A stretch of 58,297 nucleotides of DNA from an uncultured Lachnospiraceae bacterium (GTDB lineage: Bacteria; Bacillota; Clostridia; Lachnospirales; Lachnospiraceae), in contig CANRNK010000002.1 of NCBI GenBank assembly GCA_947631985.1, forward strand, positions 1 through 58,297, read 5' to 3'. A model generated the notes under the pieces. It was not told the DNA's origin. It did no database searches and saw nothing but the letters and a program-made list of their open reading frames with translations. The translations under genes and the position numbers were made by a program. Of this stretch, positions 8,202-17,784 are shown in pieces; the stretch's first letter is position 1, and every line of letters starts with the position of its first letter.

Positions 8202-9401
8202 ATGAATCAAAACAATCAGGGCAAGCCGTTCATTTATTTTGACAATGCAGCGACAACCAAGACAGCGCCAGAAGTAGTGGAAGCGATACTTCCTTATTAT
8301 ACAGAATTTTATGGGAACCCAAGTAGCATCTATACCCTTGCAAATGAAAGTAGAAAAGCGGTAACGTTAGCAAGAGATACGATTGCCAATGCAATTGGTG
8401 CCGAGGCAAACGAAATCTATTTTACTGCCGGTGGTTCTGAAGCCGACAACTGGGCCATTATTGCAACGGCAGAAGCATATCAGACGAAAGGGAAACATAT
8501 TATCACATCGGCAATTGAGCATCATGCAGTCTTAACGACGTGTGAATTTCTTGAAAAAAAAGGATATGAAGTAACTTATCTAAAGACAGATGAGTATGGT
8601 TTGATTAATTTAGAAGAGTTAGAACATGCAATTCGAAAAGACACCATATTGATTTCGATTATGTTTGCGAACAATGAAATTGGAACCATTCAGCCAATAT
8701 TACAAATTGGAGAAATTGCAAAAGCACATGGAGTACTGTTTCACACGGATGCGGTTCAGGCGTTTGGACAAATACCAATCTCAGTTGATGAGATGAAGAT
8801 AGATATGCTAAGTGCAAGTGGACATAAATTGAATGGTCCAAAAGGAGTTGGTTTTCTTTACATTAGAAAAGGTGTTAAGTCAAGATCATTTATTCATGGT
8901 GGACAGCAGGAAAGAGGGAGACGAGCAGGGACGGAGAATGTTCCGGGAATCGTTGGCATGGGTGTGGCTACCAAAAGAGCATTGTCTATTATGGATTTGA
9001 AAATAAAACGTGAAATTGAACTTCGTGATTATATGATTCAAAAGATTGAAAAGGAGATTCCGTTTTCCAGACTGAACGGTCATAGAGAACAAAGGTTGCC
9101 AAATAATGTGAATTTTGGTTTTGAATTTGTAGAAGGAGAGTCTTTATTAATTAAACTTGATATGGAAGGAATCTGTGCTTCAAGTGGATCTGCCTGTACA
9201 TCGGGCTCATTGGATCCATCGCATGTGCTATTGGCAATCGGACTTCCGCATGAAAAAGCCCATGGATCTCTTAGATTGACATTGAGTGAAGAAAATACCA
9301 TAGAAGAGATTGATTACACGGTTGATAAAATAAAAGTGATATTGGAATACTTGAGAAATATGTCACCTTTATATGAGGATTATAAAAAGAAGAATTCTTA
9401 A
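8202..9401 (+). CDS. nifS: Cysteine desulfurase (NifS/IscS-like)
   Basis: A PLP enzyme that takes sulfur from cysteine, forming a protein persulfide used for Fe-S clusters and thiolated tRNA. The 399-residue product has YFDNAATT at the start, the PLP lysine in SASGHKLNGPKG, GGQQERGRRAGTEN, and the persulfide cysteine in the short loop SSGSACTSGS. The start is ATG 8202 with GGAGAGGGA; an in-frame ATG at 8178 lacks a ribosome binding site. With the next two genes it forms a sulfur delivery operon. Confidence 0.93.
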   Translation: MNQNNQGKPFIYFDNAATTKTAPEVVEAILPYYTEFYGNPSSIYTLANESRKAVTLARDTIANAIGAEANEIYFTAGGSEADNWAIIATAEAYQTKGKHIITSAIEHHAVLTTCEFLEKKGYEVTYLKTDEYGLINLEELEHAIRKDTILISIMFANNEIGTIQPILQIGEIAKAHGVLFHTDAVQAFGQIPISVDEMKIDMLSASGHKLNGPKGVGFLYIRKGVKSRSFIHGGQQERGRRAGTENVPGIVGMGVATKRALSIMDLKIKREIELRDYMIQKIEKEIPFSRLNGHREQRLPNNVNFGFEFVEGESLLIKLDMEGICASSGSACTSGSLDPSHVLLAIGLPHEKAHGSLRLTLSEENTIEEIDYTVDKIKVILEYLRNMSPLYEDYKKKNS

Positions 9402-9453
9402 TGATCCAGTACCCTGATTGAAACCAAAAAACAGAACAGAAACGAGGTAGAAT

Positions 9454-9894
9454 ATGTATAGTGAGAAGGTTATGGACCATTTTTCAAATCCAAGAAATAT
9501 GGGTGAAATAGAGAACGCAAGCGGAGTTGGGACAGTTGGAAATGCAAAATGTGGTGATATTATGAGAATGTATCTTGACATTGATGAGGCTGGATTGATT
9601 CAGGATGTAAAATTTAAAACATTTGGCTGTGGAGCTGCAGTTGCGACAAGTAGCATGGCAACAGAACTCGTTAAGGGAAAGACAGTACAGGAAGCGTTAT
9701 TAATTACAAATAAGGCGGTAACAGAAGCTCTTGACGGATTACCACCTGTTAAAGTACACTGTTCTTTATTGGCAGAAGAGGCGATTCATGCAGCCCTTTG
9801 GGACTATGCGGAGAAGAACGGATTAGAAATAGAAGGTCTTTCAAAGCCTAAAACAGATATTCATGATGGCGAAGAAGAGGAAACATATGAGTAA
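9454..9894 (+). CDS. nifU: Fe-S cluster scaffold protein (NifU N-terminal/IscU type)
   Basis: The scaffold on which clusters are assembled from NifS sulfur. The 146-residue product carries the three ligand cysteines in the expected contexts: AKCGD, FGCGAA and [10 protein letters not shown]. It contains only the IscU-like domain, with no central ferredoxin or C-terminal NFU domain. Its last codons overlap the start of mnmA, which suggests translational coupling. Confidence 0.93.
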   Translation: MYSEKVMDHFSNPRNMGEIENASGVGTVGNAKCGDIMRMYLDIDEAGLIQDVKFKTFGCGAAVATSSMATELVKGKTVQEALLITNKAVTEALDGLPPVKVHCSLLAEEAIHAALWDYAEKNGLEIEGLSKPKTDIHDGEEEETYE

Positions 9895-10963
9895 GAAAGT
9901 TGTTGTAGGATTGTCAGGGGGGGTTGATTCCTCAGTGGCAGCCTACTTGTTAAAGGAACAGGGATACGATGTAATTGGTGTGACGATGCAAATCTGGCAG
10001 GATGAAGACCTGGAACGGGTGGAGGAAGACGGCGGCTGTTGTGGACTGAGCGCTGTAGATGATGCAAGAAGAGTTGCGCAAAGCCTGGATATCCCTTACT
10101 ATGTTATGAATTTTAAACAGGAGTTCAAAACAAAGGTAATTGACTATTTTGTGAGTGAATACTTGCAAGGTAAAACGCCAAACCCCTGTATTGCCTGTAA
10201 CCGATATGTGAAGTGGGAGTCTCTTCTACAACGAAGTTTGGAAATTGGAGCGGATTATATAGCGACTGGACATTATGCAAGAATTGAAAAGATTGCAAAC
10301 GGCCGGTTTTCTTTGCATACTTCAAAAACGGTACAAAAAGATCAGACCTATGCACTCTATAATCTGACACAGGATCAGCTGGCAAGAACGCTGATGCCGG
10401 TAGGCGATTATACAAAAGATGAAATCAGACAGATTGCATTGGATAGGAAGCTTCCTGTTGCACACAAAGCGGACAGCCAGGAAATCTGTTTTATTCCAGA
10501 TCATGACTATGCAGCTTTTATTCAAAAAGAAACCAATGGAAAGGTACCTGGGATGGGTAATTTTGTATTGGAAGATGGAACAGTGATTGGAAAACACTTA
10601 GGGATCACACATTATACGGTAGGACAACGAAAAGGGCTGAACTTAGCAATGGGACATCCGGTCTTTGTGACAAAAATACGCCCCGAGACCAATGAAGTCG
10701 TAATCGGCATGAATGATGATGTCTTCTCAAGTAGTCTAACCTGCACAAATATGAATTATATGAAGGAAGAGAATCTATGGAGTCCGAGACATCTTATGGC
10801 GAAAATACGATATGGTCATCAGGGCGAAATGTGTACGATCAGTAAAAACGTGGATGGGAGTGTTGCATGTCAGTTCGATAAACCAGTCAGAGCAATCACA
10901 CCTGGTCAGGCAGTTGTCTTTTATGAAGACGGATATGTATTTGGTGGCGGGACTATTTGCTGA
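9887..10963 (+). CDS. mnmA: tRNA-specific 2-thiouridylase MnmA
   Basis: It thiolates U34 of Lys, Glu and Gln tRNAs using ATP and persulfide sulfur. The 358-residue product has the PP-loop [13 protein letters not shown] at the N-terminus and the two catalytic cysteines in [12 protein letters not shown] and [10 protein letters not shown]. The ATG at 9887 lies eight bases inside the nifU end (ATGAGTAA overlap) with GAAGAGG upstream. Placement directly after nifS and nifU suggests sulfur is handed over by this desulfurase; no Tus relay genes are seen here. Confidence 0.95.
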   Translation: MSKKVVVGLSGGVDSSVAAYLLKEQGYDVIGVTMQIWQDEDLERVEEDGGCCGLSAVDDARRVAQSLDIPYYVMNFKQEFKTKVIDYFVSEYLQGKTPNPCIACNRYVKWESLLQRSLEIGADYIATGHYARIEKIANGRFSLHTSKTVQKDQTYALYNLTQDQLARTLMPVGDYTKDEIRQIALDRKLPVAHKADSQEICFIPDHDYAAFIQKETNGKVPGMGNFVLEDGTVIGKHLGITHYTVGQRKGLNLAMGHPVFVTKIRPETNEVVIGMNDDVFSSSLTCTNMNYMKEENLWSPRHLMAKIRYGHQGEMCTISKNVDGSVACQFDKPVRAITPGQAVVFYEDGYVFGGGTIC

Positions 10964-10998
10964 CGCCAAATCGAAGCCGTAAAACAACGAAATAAAAG

Positions 10999-11817
10999 TT
11001 AGGTAAGCAGTTTATACTCGGGAATTCGTTTCTCATAAACACAGTAGTATTTATACCCTAATTCTTTGAGTAATGAGGCTGCTTCCACGAAGTAATCTCC
11101 AACCTGTTCTGTTTTATGAGCGTCAGAACCGATGGTGATCCGGTCTCCACCCAATTCTTGATACCTTTTTAAGATATCTTTTGTAGGATTTGGCTGAGAC
11201 AACAAGGTTCTGTAACCACCCGTGTTTAGCTCGATTCCTTTTTCTTTTTCGATCAGTAAGCTTAGAATTTCATCAATGATATCACTGTATTGAGAATATG
11301 AATATTCAAATCCACGGTCTTTTGCATATCGGGCAATATAATCGAGATGTCCATAAATGTCAAAATAATCAAAGCCTTTTATATTCTCAAGCGTCGTGAG
11401 AAAGTATTCCTCAAACGCTTCTTTCTCAGTACGATTTTCATAATAAGAATCGAAATAAGGATCTTTACCATGGCAGATATGGGTAGAGGCTATGATAAAA
11501 TCAAAATCATGTTCGTGAACAAACCGAAGCATCTCTTTTTTGACAGAGAGTTGAATTCCTAATTCGACTCCGTAAAAGAGGTGTATTTTCTCGCCATATT
11601 TCTCTTTGTAACGAATCAGATCAAATAGATAGGCGTCCGGATTGAGCGAAAAAATTTCTGCCTGACCTTCCTGGTAGGGGAATCCTATGTCGTGATGTTC
11701 TGTAAAACAAAGATGTGTAAGCCCTTTTTTGATTGCAGTTTGAATCATGTTTTCCATAGAAGCATGTGAATCTCCGGAAAAACTTGAGTGTAAATGATAA
11801 TCAGCTTTTATTGCCAT
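10999..11817 (-). CDS. PHP-domain histidinol-phosphatase family protein
   Basis: A metal-dependent phosphoesterase of the PHP family; the closest type is histidinol-phosphatase HisJ/HisK, the eighth step of histidine synthesis. The 272-residue product shows the metal-ligand motifs DYHLHSSFSGD, CFTEHHD, ASTHICHG, YGHLDYIAR and GSDAHK in order. The start is ATG 11817 with AAAGGA on the minus strand; an upstream GTG at 11844 has no ribosome binding site. No other his genes are nearby, so a different phosphate ester cannot be excluded. Confidence 0.8.
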   Translation of the reverse strand: MAIKADYHLHSSFSGDSHASMENMIQTAIKKGLTHLCFTEHHDIGFPYQEGQAEIFSLNPDAYLFDLIRYKEKYGEKIHLFYGVELGIQLSVKKEMLRFVHEHDFDFIIASTHICHGKDPYFDSYYENRTEKEAFEEYFLTTLENIKGFDYFDIYGHLDYIARYAKDRGFEYSYSQYSDIIDEILSLLIEKEKGIELNTGGYRTLLSQPNPTKDILKRYQELGGDRITIGSDAHKTEQVGDYFVEAASLLKELGYKYYCVYEKRIPEYKLLT

Positions 11818-11961
11818 TTCATTCATCCTTTCATGCAAAAACACATTAAATTAGCTACAAGCTAAGTTTAAATGATTTTGTTGAAAAAAGCAAAAAAATA
11901 TCGGTTTCTAAGATACGTATCAGTCAGGATATAGAATATTTATTATTTTTTCAATTTTGTC

Positions 11962-12036
11962 TTGAATTTATCGTTTGGATTGTGTAGAATGTATGTGCTG
12001 ATAAAAATTTGACAATCATAATTTTTATGGTAACAT
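11962..12036 (+). promoter_or_regulatory. Two candidate gap promoters
   Basis: P1: TTGAAT (11962-11967), 17 bp, TAGAAT (11985-11990). P2: TTGACA (12009-12014), 16 bp, TAACAT (12031-12036). Upstream lie the perfect palindrome GATACGTATC (11912-11921) and TTAGCT-aca-AGCTAA (11851-11865) near the divergent gene. No cggR gene or operator is recognisable. Confidence 0.5.
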
Positions 12037-12072
12037 CAAAAATTGTATTATGGATTCTAGGAGGAATAAGAC

Positions 12073-13086
12073 ATGGCAGTTAAAGTAGCGATTAATGGTT
12101 TTGGACGTATTGGACGTCTTGCTTTCAGACAGATGTTTGGAGCAGAAGGATATGAAATAGTTGCGATTAACGATTTAACAAATCCAACAATGCTTGCACA
12201 TTTATTAAAATATGATTCAGCACAGGGAAGATACGCATTAGGCGATCAGGTTACATCTGGAGCAGATTCAATCACTGTAGCAGGAAAAGAAATCAAAATT
12301 TATGCTCAAAGAGACCCTAAAGATCTTCCTTGGGGAAAACTTGGAGTAGACGTAGTACTTGAATGTACAGGTTTCTTCACATCAAAATCATCAGCATCTG
12401 CACATATTGCAGCAGGCGCTAAAAAAGTTGTTATTTCTGCACCAGCAGGAGATGATCTTCCAACAGTTGTTTTCAATGTTAATCATGACATTTTAACAGC
12501 AGAAGATACAGTTATCTCAGCAGCTTCTTGTACAACAAATTGTCTTGCACCTATGGCAAATGCACTTAACAATCTTGCAACGATCAAATCTGGTATCATG
12601 ACAACAGTTCATGCTTACACAGGTGATCAGATGACTCTTGATGGACCTCATCCAAAGGGAGATTTAAGAAGAGCTCGTGCAGCAGCTTGTAATATCGTTC
12701 CTAACTCAACAGGAGCAGCAAAAGCAATCGGACTTGTTATTCCAGCATTAAAAGGAAAATTAATCGGATCAGCTCAGCGTGTACCAACCCCAACAGGATC
12801 TACTACAATTTTAGTAGCAGTTGTTGAAGGAAACGTAACAGTAGCACAGATTAATGAAGCAATGAAAGCAGCAGCTACAGAATCTTTCGGATACACAGAA
12901 GAAGAACTCGTTTCTTCAGACGTAATCGGAATCAAATTTGGTTCTTTATTTGATGCAACACAGACTATGGTTTCTCCACTTGATAATGGAACAACTCAGG
13001 TTCAGGTTGTATCATGGTATGATAATGAAAATTCATACACAAGCCAGATGGTTCGTACAATTAAATACTTCGCTGAATTAGCATAA
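12073..13086 (+). CDS. gap: Glyceraldehyde-3-phosphate dehydrogenase
   Basis: Glycolytic NAD-dependent oxidation of glyceraldehyde 3-phosphate to 1,3-bisphosphoglycerate. The 337-residue product begins with the NAD-binding INGFGRIGR, has the catalytic cysteine in [12 protein letters not shown] and the C-terminal [22 protein letters not shown] precedes the start with ideal spacing. Codon choice is strongly biased to a few codons (GCA, ACA, TCT, CTT), as expected of a highly expressed gene. A strong terminator separates it from pgk. Confidence 0.98.
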   Translation: MAVKVAINGFGRIGRLAFRQMFGAEGYEIVAINDLTNPTMLAHLLKYDSAQGRYALGDQVTSGADSITVAGKEIKIYAQRDPKDLPWGKLGVDVVLECTGFFTSKSSASAHIAAGAKKVVISAPAGDDLPTVVFNVNHDILTAEDTVISAASCTTNCLAPMANALNNLATIKSGIMTTVHAYTGDQMTLDGPHPKGDLRRARAAACNIVPNSTGAAKAIGLVIPALKGKLIGSAQRVPTPTGSTTILVAVVEGNVTVAQINEAMKAAATESFGYTEEELVSSDVIGIKFGSLFDATQTMVSPLDNGTTQVQVVSWYDNENSYTSQMVRTIKYFAELA

Positions 13087-13120
13087 TCTTGTATTTAATT
13101 TCATAAAAAGATCCAAATCG

Positions 13121-13148
13121 GGTCCGGTCTATAGGATCGGACCTTTTT
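13121..13148 (+). terminator. Terminator between gap and pgk
   Basis: Nine-pair stem GGTCCGGTC/GATCGGACC (13121-13129, 13135-13143, one G-U pair), loop TATAG, then TTTTT. Its position inside the glycolytic run implies gap is expressed at a higher level than, or partly apart from, pgk-tpiA. Confidence 0.9.
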
Positions 13149-13187
13149 AATGAAAAAAATCATTTTAAAATGATGGAGGGTATCAGG

Positions 13188-14393
13188 ATGTTAATGAAAA
13201 AATCAGTTGATGATATCAACGTAAAAGGAAAACGCGTTCTTTGCAGATGCGATTTCAATGTACCTTTAAAAGAAGGCGTAATCATGGACGTGAATCGCCT
13301 CACCGCTGCACTTCCTACCATTAAGAAGTTAGTTGCAGATGGTGGAAAAGTCATTCTTTGCTCCCACCTTGGGAAACCAAAGGGTGAACCAAAACCAGAA
13401 CTTTCCCTTGCGCCTGTTGCAATCAAGTTGACTGAACTTCTTGGACAGGAAGTTAAATTTGCTGCAGATGCAGAAGTGGTTGGACCAAACGCAAGAGCAG
13501 CTGTTGAAGCAATGCAGGATGGCGATGTTGTTCTTCTTGAGAATACACGTTATAGAATTGAAGAGACAAAAAATGGAGAAGAATTTAGTAAAGATCTTGC
13601 TTCTCTTTGCGATATTTTTGTAAATGATGCATTTGGAACAGCTCATAGAGCGCACTGCTCTAATGTAGGGGTAGCACAGCTTGCAGAAACAGCAGTGGTT
13701 GGATACTTAATGCAAAAAGAAATTGACTTCCTGGGAAATGCGGTAAATTCACCTGCAAGACCATTTGTAGCGATTCTTGGTGGTGCAAAAGTAGCTGATA
13801 AATTAAATGTAATCTCTAATTTATTAGAGAAATGCGATACACTGATTATCGGTGGTGGTATGGCGTATACCTTCCTAAAAGCAAATGGAATGGAAGTTGG
13901 CACCTCTTTGGTAGACAATGAAAAACTTGAATATTGTAAAGAAATGCTTGTAAAAGCAAAAGAACTTGGTAAGACTATTTTACTTCCTGTGGACACTAAA
14001 ATAGCAGCTTCTTTCCCAAATCCAATTGATGCTGAAATCGTTGTTCAAAATGTTGAATCTGAAAAGATTCCAGCAGATCAGATGGGTCTTGATATTGGAA
14101 CTAAATCTGCAGAACTTTTTGCAGAGGCTGTAAAATCTGCGAAAACAGTTGTTTGGAATGGACCTATGGGTGTATTTGAAAACCCTGTTCTTGCGCAAGG
14201 AACAATCGCAGTAGCAAAAGCACTTGCTGAAACAGATGCAACAACCATTATTGGTGGTGGTGATTCTGCAGCAGCAGTAAATCAGCTTGGATTTGGTGAT
14301 CAAATGACACATATCTCAACTGGTGGTGGAGCTTCTCTTGAATTCTTAGAAGGCAAAGAGCTTCCAGGTGTAGTAGCAGCAAACGACAAATAA
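13188..14393 (+). CDS. pgk: Phosphoglycerate kinase
   Basis: It transfers phosphate from 1,3-bisphosphoglycerate to ADP. The 401-residue product has [19 protein letters not shown], the hinge-region [19 protein letters not shown] and the C-terminal GGGDSAAAV...[14 protein letters not shown] start it at ATG 13188, seven bases after GGAGGG (13175-13180); the ORF could be read from 13170, but that codon is upstream of the ribosome binding site. Confidence 0.98.
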   Translation: MLMKKSVDDINVKGKRVLCRCDFNVPLKEGVIMDVNRLTAALPTIKKLVADGGKVILCSHLGKPKGEPKPELSLAPVAIKLTELLGQEVKFAADAEVVGPNARAAVEAMQDGDVVLLENTRYRIEETKNGEEFSKDLASLCDIFVNDAFGTAHRAHCSNVGVAQLAETAVVGYLMQKEIDFLGNAVNSPARPFVAILGGAKVADKLNVISNLLEKCDTLIIGGGMAYTFLKANGMEVGTSLVDNEKLEYCKEMLVKAKELGKTILLPVDTKIAASFPNPIDAEIVVQNVESEKIPADQMGLDIGTKSAELFAEAVKSAKTVVWNGPMGVFENPVLAQGTIAVAKALAETDATTIIGGGDSAAAVNQLGFGDQMTHISTGGGASLEFLEGKELPGVVAANDK

Positions 14394-14459
14394 AATCATC
14401 AGAAAATAAGATACACAATTTGTGCCTGCGACAAGAGGTTACAGGCTAAGAGGAAAGGT

Positions 14460-15242
14460 ATGGTTATCAATATGGCAAGAAAGACAATCGTAGCCGGCAA
14501 CTGGAAAATGAATATGACTCCAAGCCAGGCGGTAGAATTAATCAACACATTAAAACCTTTGGTTGCAACGGAGGCTGTTGACGTAGTATTCTGCGTTCCA
14601 GCAATTGATATTATTCCTGCAATGGAAGCAGCGAAAGGCAGTAACATTCAGATTGGTGCAGAAAATATGTACTATGAAGAAAGTGGAGCTTATACAGGAG
14701 AAATTTCACCTGCAATGCTCACAGATGTTGGCGTGAAATATGTAATCATCGGTCATTCTGAAAGAAGAGAATATTTCGGAGAAACAGATGAAACAGTAAA
14801 CAAAAAAGTATTAAAAGCTTTCGAACACAAAATTACACCAATTGTATGCTGTGGAGAGACTCTGACACAGAGAGAACAGGGCGTTACGATTGATTTTATC
14901 AGACAGCAGATTAAAATTGCTTTCCTGAATGTAACAGAAGAACAGGCTAAGACAGCTGTCATTGCTTATGAACCAATCTGGGCAATTGGAACTGGTAAAG
15001 TAGCAACAACCGAGCAGGCACAGGAAGTATGTGCAGCAATCAGAGTTTGTATGGATGAGCTTTACGGTGAAGAGACAGCGGAAGCAGTTCGTATACAGTA
15101 CGGCGGCTCTGTATCAGCATCAAGCGCAGCTGAATTATTCTCACAAAAAGACATTGACGGTGGTCTTGTTGGTGGAGCAGCATTAAAGCCAGACTTTGGA
15201 CAGATCGTAAACTTTAAAGACTTTAAAGTGATGGAATATTAA
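14460..15242 (+). CDS. tpiA: Triosephosphate isomerase
   Basis: It interconverts dihydroxyacetone phosphate and glyceraldehyde 3-phosphate. The 256-260 residue product has GNWKMN, the catalytic histidine in IIGHSERR, the catalytic glutamate in [12 protein letters not shown] and the phosphate-binding QYGGSV and [13 protein letters not shown] spacing fits the ATG at 14460, whereas the family N-terminus fits the ATG at 14472; the difference is four residues. It follows pgk by 66 bp and ends in a strong terminator. Confidence 0.97.
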   Translation: MVINMARKTIVAGNWKMNMTPSQAVELINTLKPLVATEAVDVVFCVPAIDIIPAMEAAKGSNIQIGAENMYYEESGAYTGEISPAMLTDVGVKYVIIGHSERREYFGETDETVNKKVLKAFEHKITPIVCCGETLTQREQGVTIDFIRQQIKIAFLNVTEEQAKTAVIAYEPIWAIGTGKVATTEQAQEVCAAIRVCMDELYGEETAEAVRIQYGGSVSASSAAELFSQKDIDGGLVGGAALKPDFGQIVNFKDFKVMEY

Positions 15243-15310
15243 GAAGAGAGTAATAGAGATTCTTATTTTCAAATCTGGAGAGTTAAATAGAAATTTTTTA
15301 TGGATTTAAT

Positions 15311-15350
15311 AAAAGGGTGCCCTCAATTTATTTTGAGCGCACCTTTTTTC
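15311..15350 (+). terminator. Terminator after tpiA, possibly bidirectional
   Basis: Stem GGTGC-c-CTCAA/TTGAG-c-GCACC (15316-15343), T6 tail on the plus strand. Read on the minus strand the stem is followed by CTTTTATT, so it may also end the convergent membrane-protein gene. Confidence 0.85.
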
Positions 15351-15384
15351 ACATGATTTATTGGAATGGAATGAGACGGATTTA

Positions 15385-16170
15385 TCAAAACTTTGATTTG
15401 ATCATAAAAATAAATTCCAAAAGTAAGAGTAGAAGTGGCTGATGAATCATGTAGATAGGAAGGGTATGTCTTCCGATAAAACAAAGGGGAGAAAGATTGC
15501 CACGCTTAGCAAAATCTAAAACTTTGGAAGATTTTTTCACAAGACTCCACACAAAATAACCACTAACATATAAGAAAAACCAAGGAAATAAGCTGAAATA
15601 ATCGCCAGAAACAAAGTCTGGAAGGGGGAATCCGAATACAAAGCCCCATTTAAACTGATAGAGAAAATTTGGAAGTTCTATAAGCTTTAAGGTTTCGAAT
15701 CCGAGATATCCCTGATTGACGCCACGTGTCAAGAAGAAAAAAGACAGGGAGAAGAATATGCCAACCAAAGGGGATATTTTTTGAAGCATTTTTTCCAAAG
15801 GTATCATCAACAGACTAGCCAGACCCATAAAAGAGAGGATTCCCATGTAAACGGGTAAATCAGGAGTGGCATAATAGGTAATCATAGTAATGATAAGCCC
15901 ACATAGGGAAAGTATCATTCCGTTTTTTAAGTGATGTTTTCCAAAATGAAAGCTGATCCCTGACAGAAAGATAAAGGTCCAACATATGGCTTGTTGCCAG
16001 AAATAACCTGCATTTCCCTGATATAAGGGGATTGGAACCTGAAAAAGGTATACAAGGTCATATAATCCGTGATAGAGAATCATGTTAATTAACGTAATTG
16101 ACCTAATGAAATCTAGTAAGTGATAACGAGAAATAGAGGAGTTATCTCTATTGAAAAGATAATTGTTCAT
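15385..16170 (-). CDS. HGSNAT/DUF1624-type membrane acyltransferase-like protein
   Basis: A 261-residue integral membrane protein with about seven or eight hydrophobic segments. Near the N-terminus it has the signature LLDFIRSITLINMILYHGLYDL, which matches the R-x4-D-x2-R...H pattern of heparan-alpha-glucosaminide N-acetyltransferase-like proteins (DUF1624). A late histidine motif, IYMIHQPLL, also recalls acyltransferase-3 proteins. The substrate is unknown. ATG 16170 is used; a TTG at 16206 would extend it without support. It lies alone between two terminators, so it is probably transcribed by itself. Confidence 0.7.
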   Translation of the reverse strand: MNNYLFNRDNSSISRYHLLDFIRSITLINMILYHGLYDLVYLFQVPIPLYQGNAGYFWQQAICWTFIFLSGISFHFGKHHLKNGMILSLCGLIITMITYYATPDLPVYMGILSFMGLASLLMIPLEKMLQKISPLVGIFFSLSFFFLTRGVNQGYLGFETLKLIELPNFLYQFKWGFVFGFPLPDFVSGDYFSLFPWFFLYVSGYFVWSLVKKSSKVLDFAKRGNLSPLCFIGRHTLPIYMIHQPLLLLLLEFIFMIKSKF

Positions 16171-16230
16171 ATGAATTGATTCCTTTTTTGTATCTGCTTG
16201 TTGCAATGTTTTTTTGATGCTTTTTATGAT

Positions 16231-16283
16231 AAAAAAGACACCACCAATCCTTTTTCTTCAAACAATAGGGAAGGGTGGTGTCT
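16231..16283 (-). terminator. Terminator of the alcohol dehydrogenase gene
   Basis: On the minus strand: AGACACCACC (16283-16274), a 28-base loop, GGTGGTGTCT (16245-16236) and TTTTTT. Perfect 10-bp stem with an unusually long loop. Confidence 0.8.
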
Positions 16284-16340
16284 CGTTTGTGAAGCTCTGT
16301 AACACAAAGTAGTTCAGAGCTTTATTTTAAGAGGATATGA

Positions 16341-17519
16341 CTAAAATTCTACTTCGGTTCCGTAATAAATGCAAGTGAATAATTTTTCCATCAGGGATGG
16401 GTCAATTGGTCTTGGATTAGAACCTGTACATGCATCATTTACGGCATTTTCTGAGATTGCAGCAATTTTTTCCTTGAATTCAGATTCGACAATGCCAAAT
16501 TCTTTCAAAGTATTAGGAATTCCCAGTGTATGATTCATTTCAACGATTTTTTTGCGAAGACCTGTAACACATTCGGCAACAGTCCCTGTGATTCCAATAG
16601 AATTGGCAATTTCAGCATATCTAATGGCAGCTGTTTCAACTTTTGCATTGTATTGAATGACATATGGAAGATACATTGCATTTGCAAGACCATGTGTAAT
16701 GTGGCCAGTAGAAAAAGCAGCACCGGTCTTATGTGCCATTGAATGAACAATTCCAAGAAGCGCATTTGAAAATGCCATGCCTGCAAGACACTGTCCATAA
16801 TGCATTACTTCGCGGCTCTTCATGTCGCCGTTATAAGATTTCAGAAGATCAGAGTTTACGATCTGAATTGCTTTGATAGCAAGGGGATCAGTAAAAACAC
16901 TGTTCAGCGTAGATACATATGCTTCCACGGCATGTGTCAAAGCATCCATACCCGTATAGGCTGTTAAGCTTTTTGGCATAGTCTCAGCTAGCGTTGGATC
17001 AACAATTGCAACGTCAGGAGTGATATTAAAATCAGCAAGAGGATATTTGATTCCTTTTGCATAATCAGTGATGACTGAAAATGCAGTTACTTCTGTAGCG
17101 GTACCAGAGGTGGAAGGAATTGCACAAAACTTTGCTTTTGTTCGTAGACTTGGAAAATTGAAAGGAATACATAAGTCTTCAAAGGTAACTTCAGGATATT
17201 CATAAAATGCCCACATCGCTTTTGCAGCGTCGATAGGAGAACCACCACCCATAGAGATAATCCAGTCTGGTTCAAACTCACGCATCGCTTCGGCACCCTT
17301 CATGACTGTTTCAACAGAAGGATCTGGTTCTACGTTATCAAATAATATTGTTTCAATGCCAGCTTCTTTTAAGTAGGATAATGCTTTGTCTACAAATCCA
17401 AATTTTTTCATGGATCCGCCACCTAATACAAGAATTGCTTTTTTTCCTTTTAAATTTTTTAATTCTGCAAGAGAATCTGCTCCATAATAAAGATCTCTTG
17501 GTAATGTAAATCTGCTCAT
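16341..17519 (-). CDS. Iron-containing alcohol dehydrogenase
   Basis: A group III NAD(P)-dependent dehydrogenase that would reduce an aldehyde to an alcohol to recycle NAD during fermentation. The 392-residue product has the nucleotide-binding GGGSMKKFG and MGGGSPIDAAKA, and the four iron ligands in GMDALTHAVEAY (Asp and His), HSMAHKTGA (His) and HGLANAMYLP (His). AGGAGGATG precedes the start. The promoter carries a Rex-like site, so redox control is likely. Ethanol, butanol or propanediol as product cannot be told from sequence. Confidence 0.93.
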   Translation of the reverse strand: MSRFTLPRDLYYGADSLAELKNLKGKKAILVLGGGSMKKFGFVDKALSYLKEAGIETILFDNVEPDPSVETVMKGAEAMREFEPDWIISMGGGSPIDAAKAMWAFYEYPEVTFEDLCIPFNFPSLRTKAKFCAIPSTSGTATEVTAFSVITDYAKGIKYPLADFNITPDVAIVDPTLAETMPKSLTAYTGMDALTHAVEAYVSTLNSVFTDPLAIKAIQIVNSDLLKSYNGDMKSREVMHYGQCLAGMAFSNALLGIVHSMAHKTGAAFSTGHITHGLANAMYLPYVIQYNAKVETAAIRYAEIANSIGITGTVAECVTGLRKKIVEMNHTLGIPNTLKEFGIVESEFKEKIAAISENAVNDACTGSNPRPIDPSLMEKLFTCIYYGTEVEF

Positions 17520-17538
17520 AATACATCCTCCTAATAGA

Positions 17539-17588
17539 TTGTTATTTATTTATCAAACATATTATATCATATCTTTTTATTATTTCAA
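17539..17588 (-). promoter_or_regulatory. Alcohol dehydrogenase promoter with Rex-like operator
   Basis: On the minus strand: TTGAAA (17583-17588), 16 bp, TATAAT (17561-17566). Four bases further downstream, 17539-17556 reads TTGTTATTTATTTATCAA. This agrees at 12 of 14 fixed positions with the clostridial Rex consensus TTGTTAANNNNTTAACAA. Rex represses fermentation genes when NADH is low; a site over the transcription start fits repression. An AT palindrome TTAATT-AATG-AATTAA (17591-17606) lies just upstream of the -35. Confidence 0.6.
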
Positions 17589-17784
17589 TCTTAATTAATG
17601 AATTAATCAAAAATTTATAAAATTATTTTATATTTAGATGGAATAGTGCATGCTTATATATAAAAATCGATATCGTGGTTTGATAAAAAAATTACATTTT
17701 GGATAGGATTTAATGTAAAATATAGAAATACAAATAAAATTTAGAATGTGAAAATAAAAATAGAATAGAATTGAGGAAAGAGAT

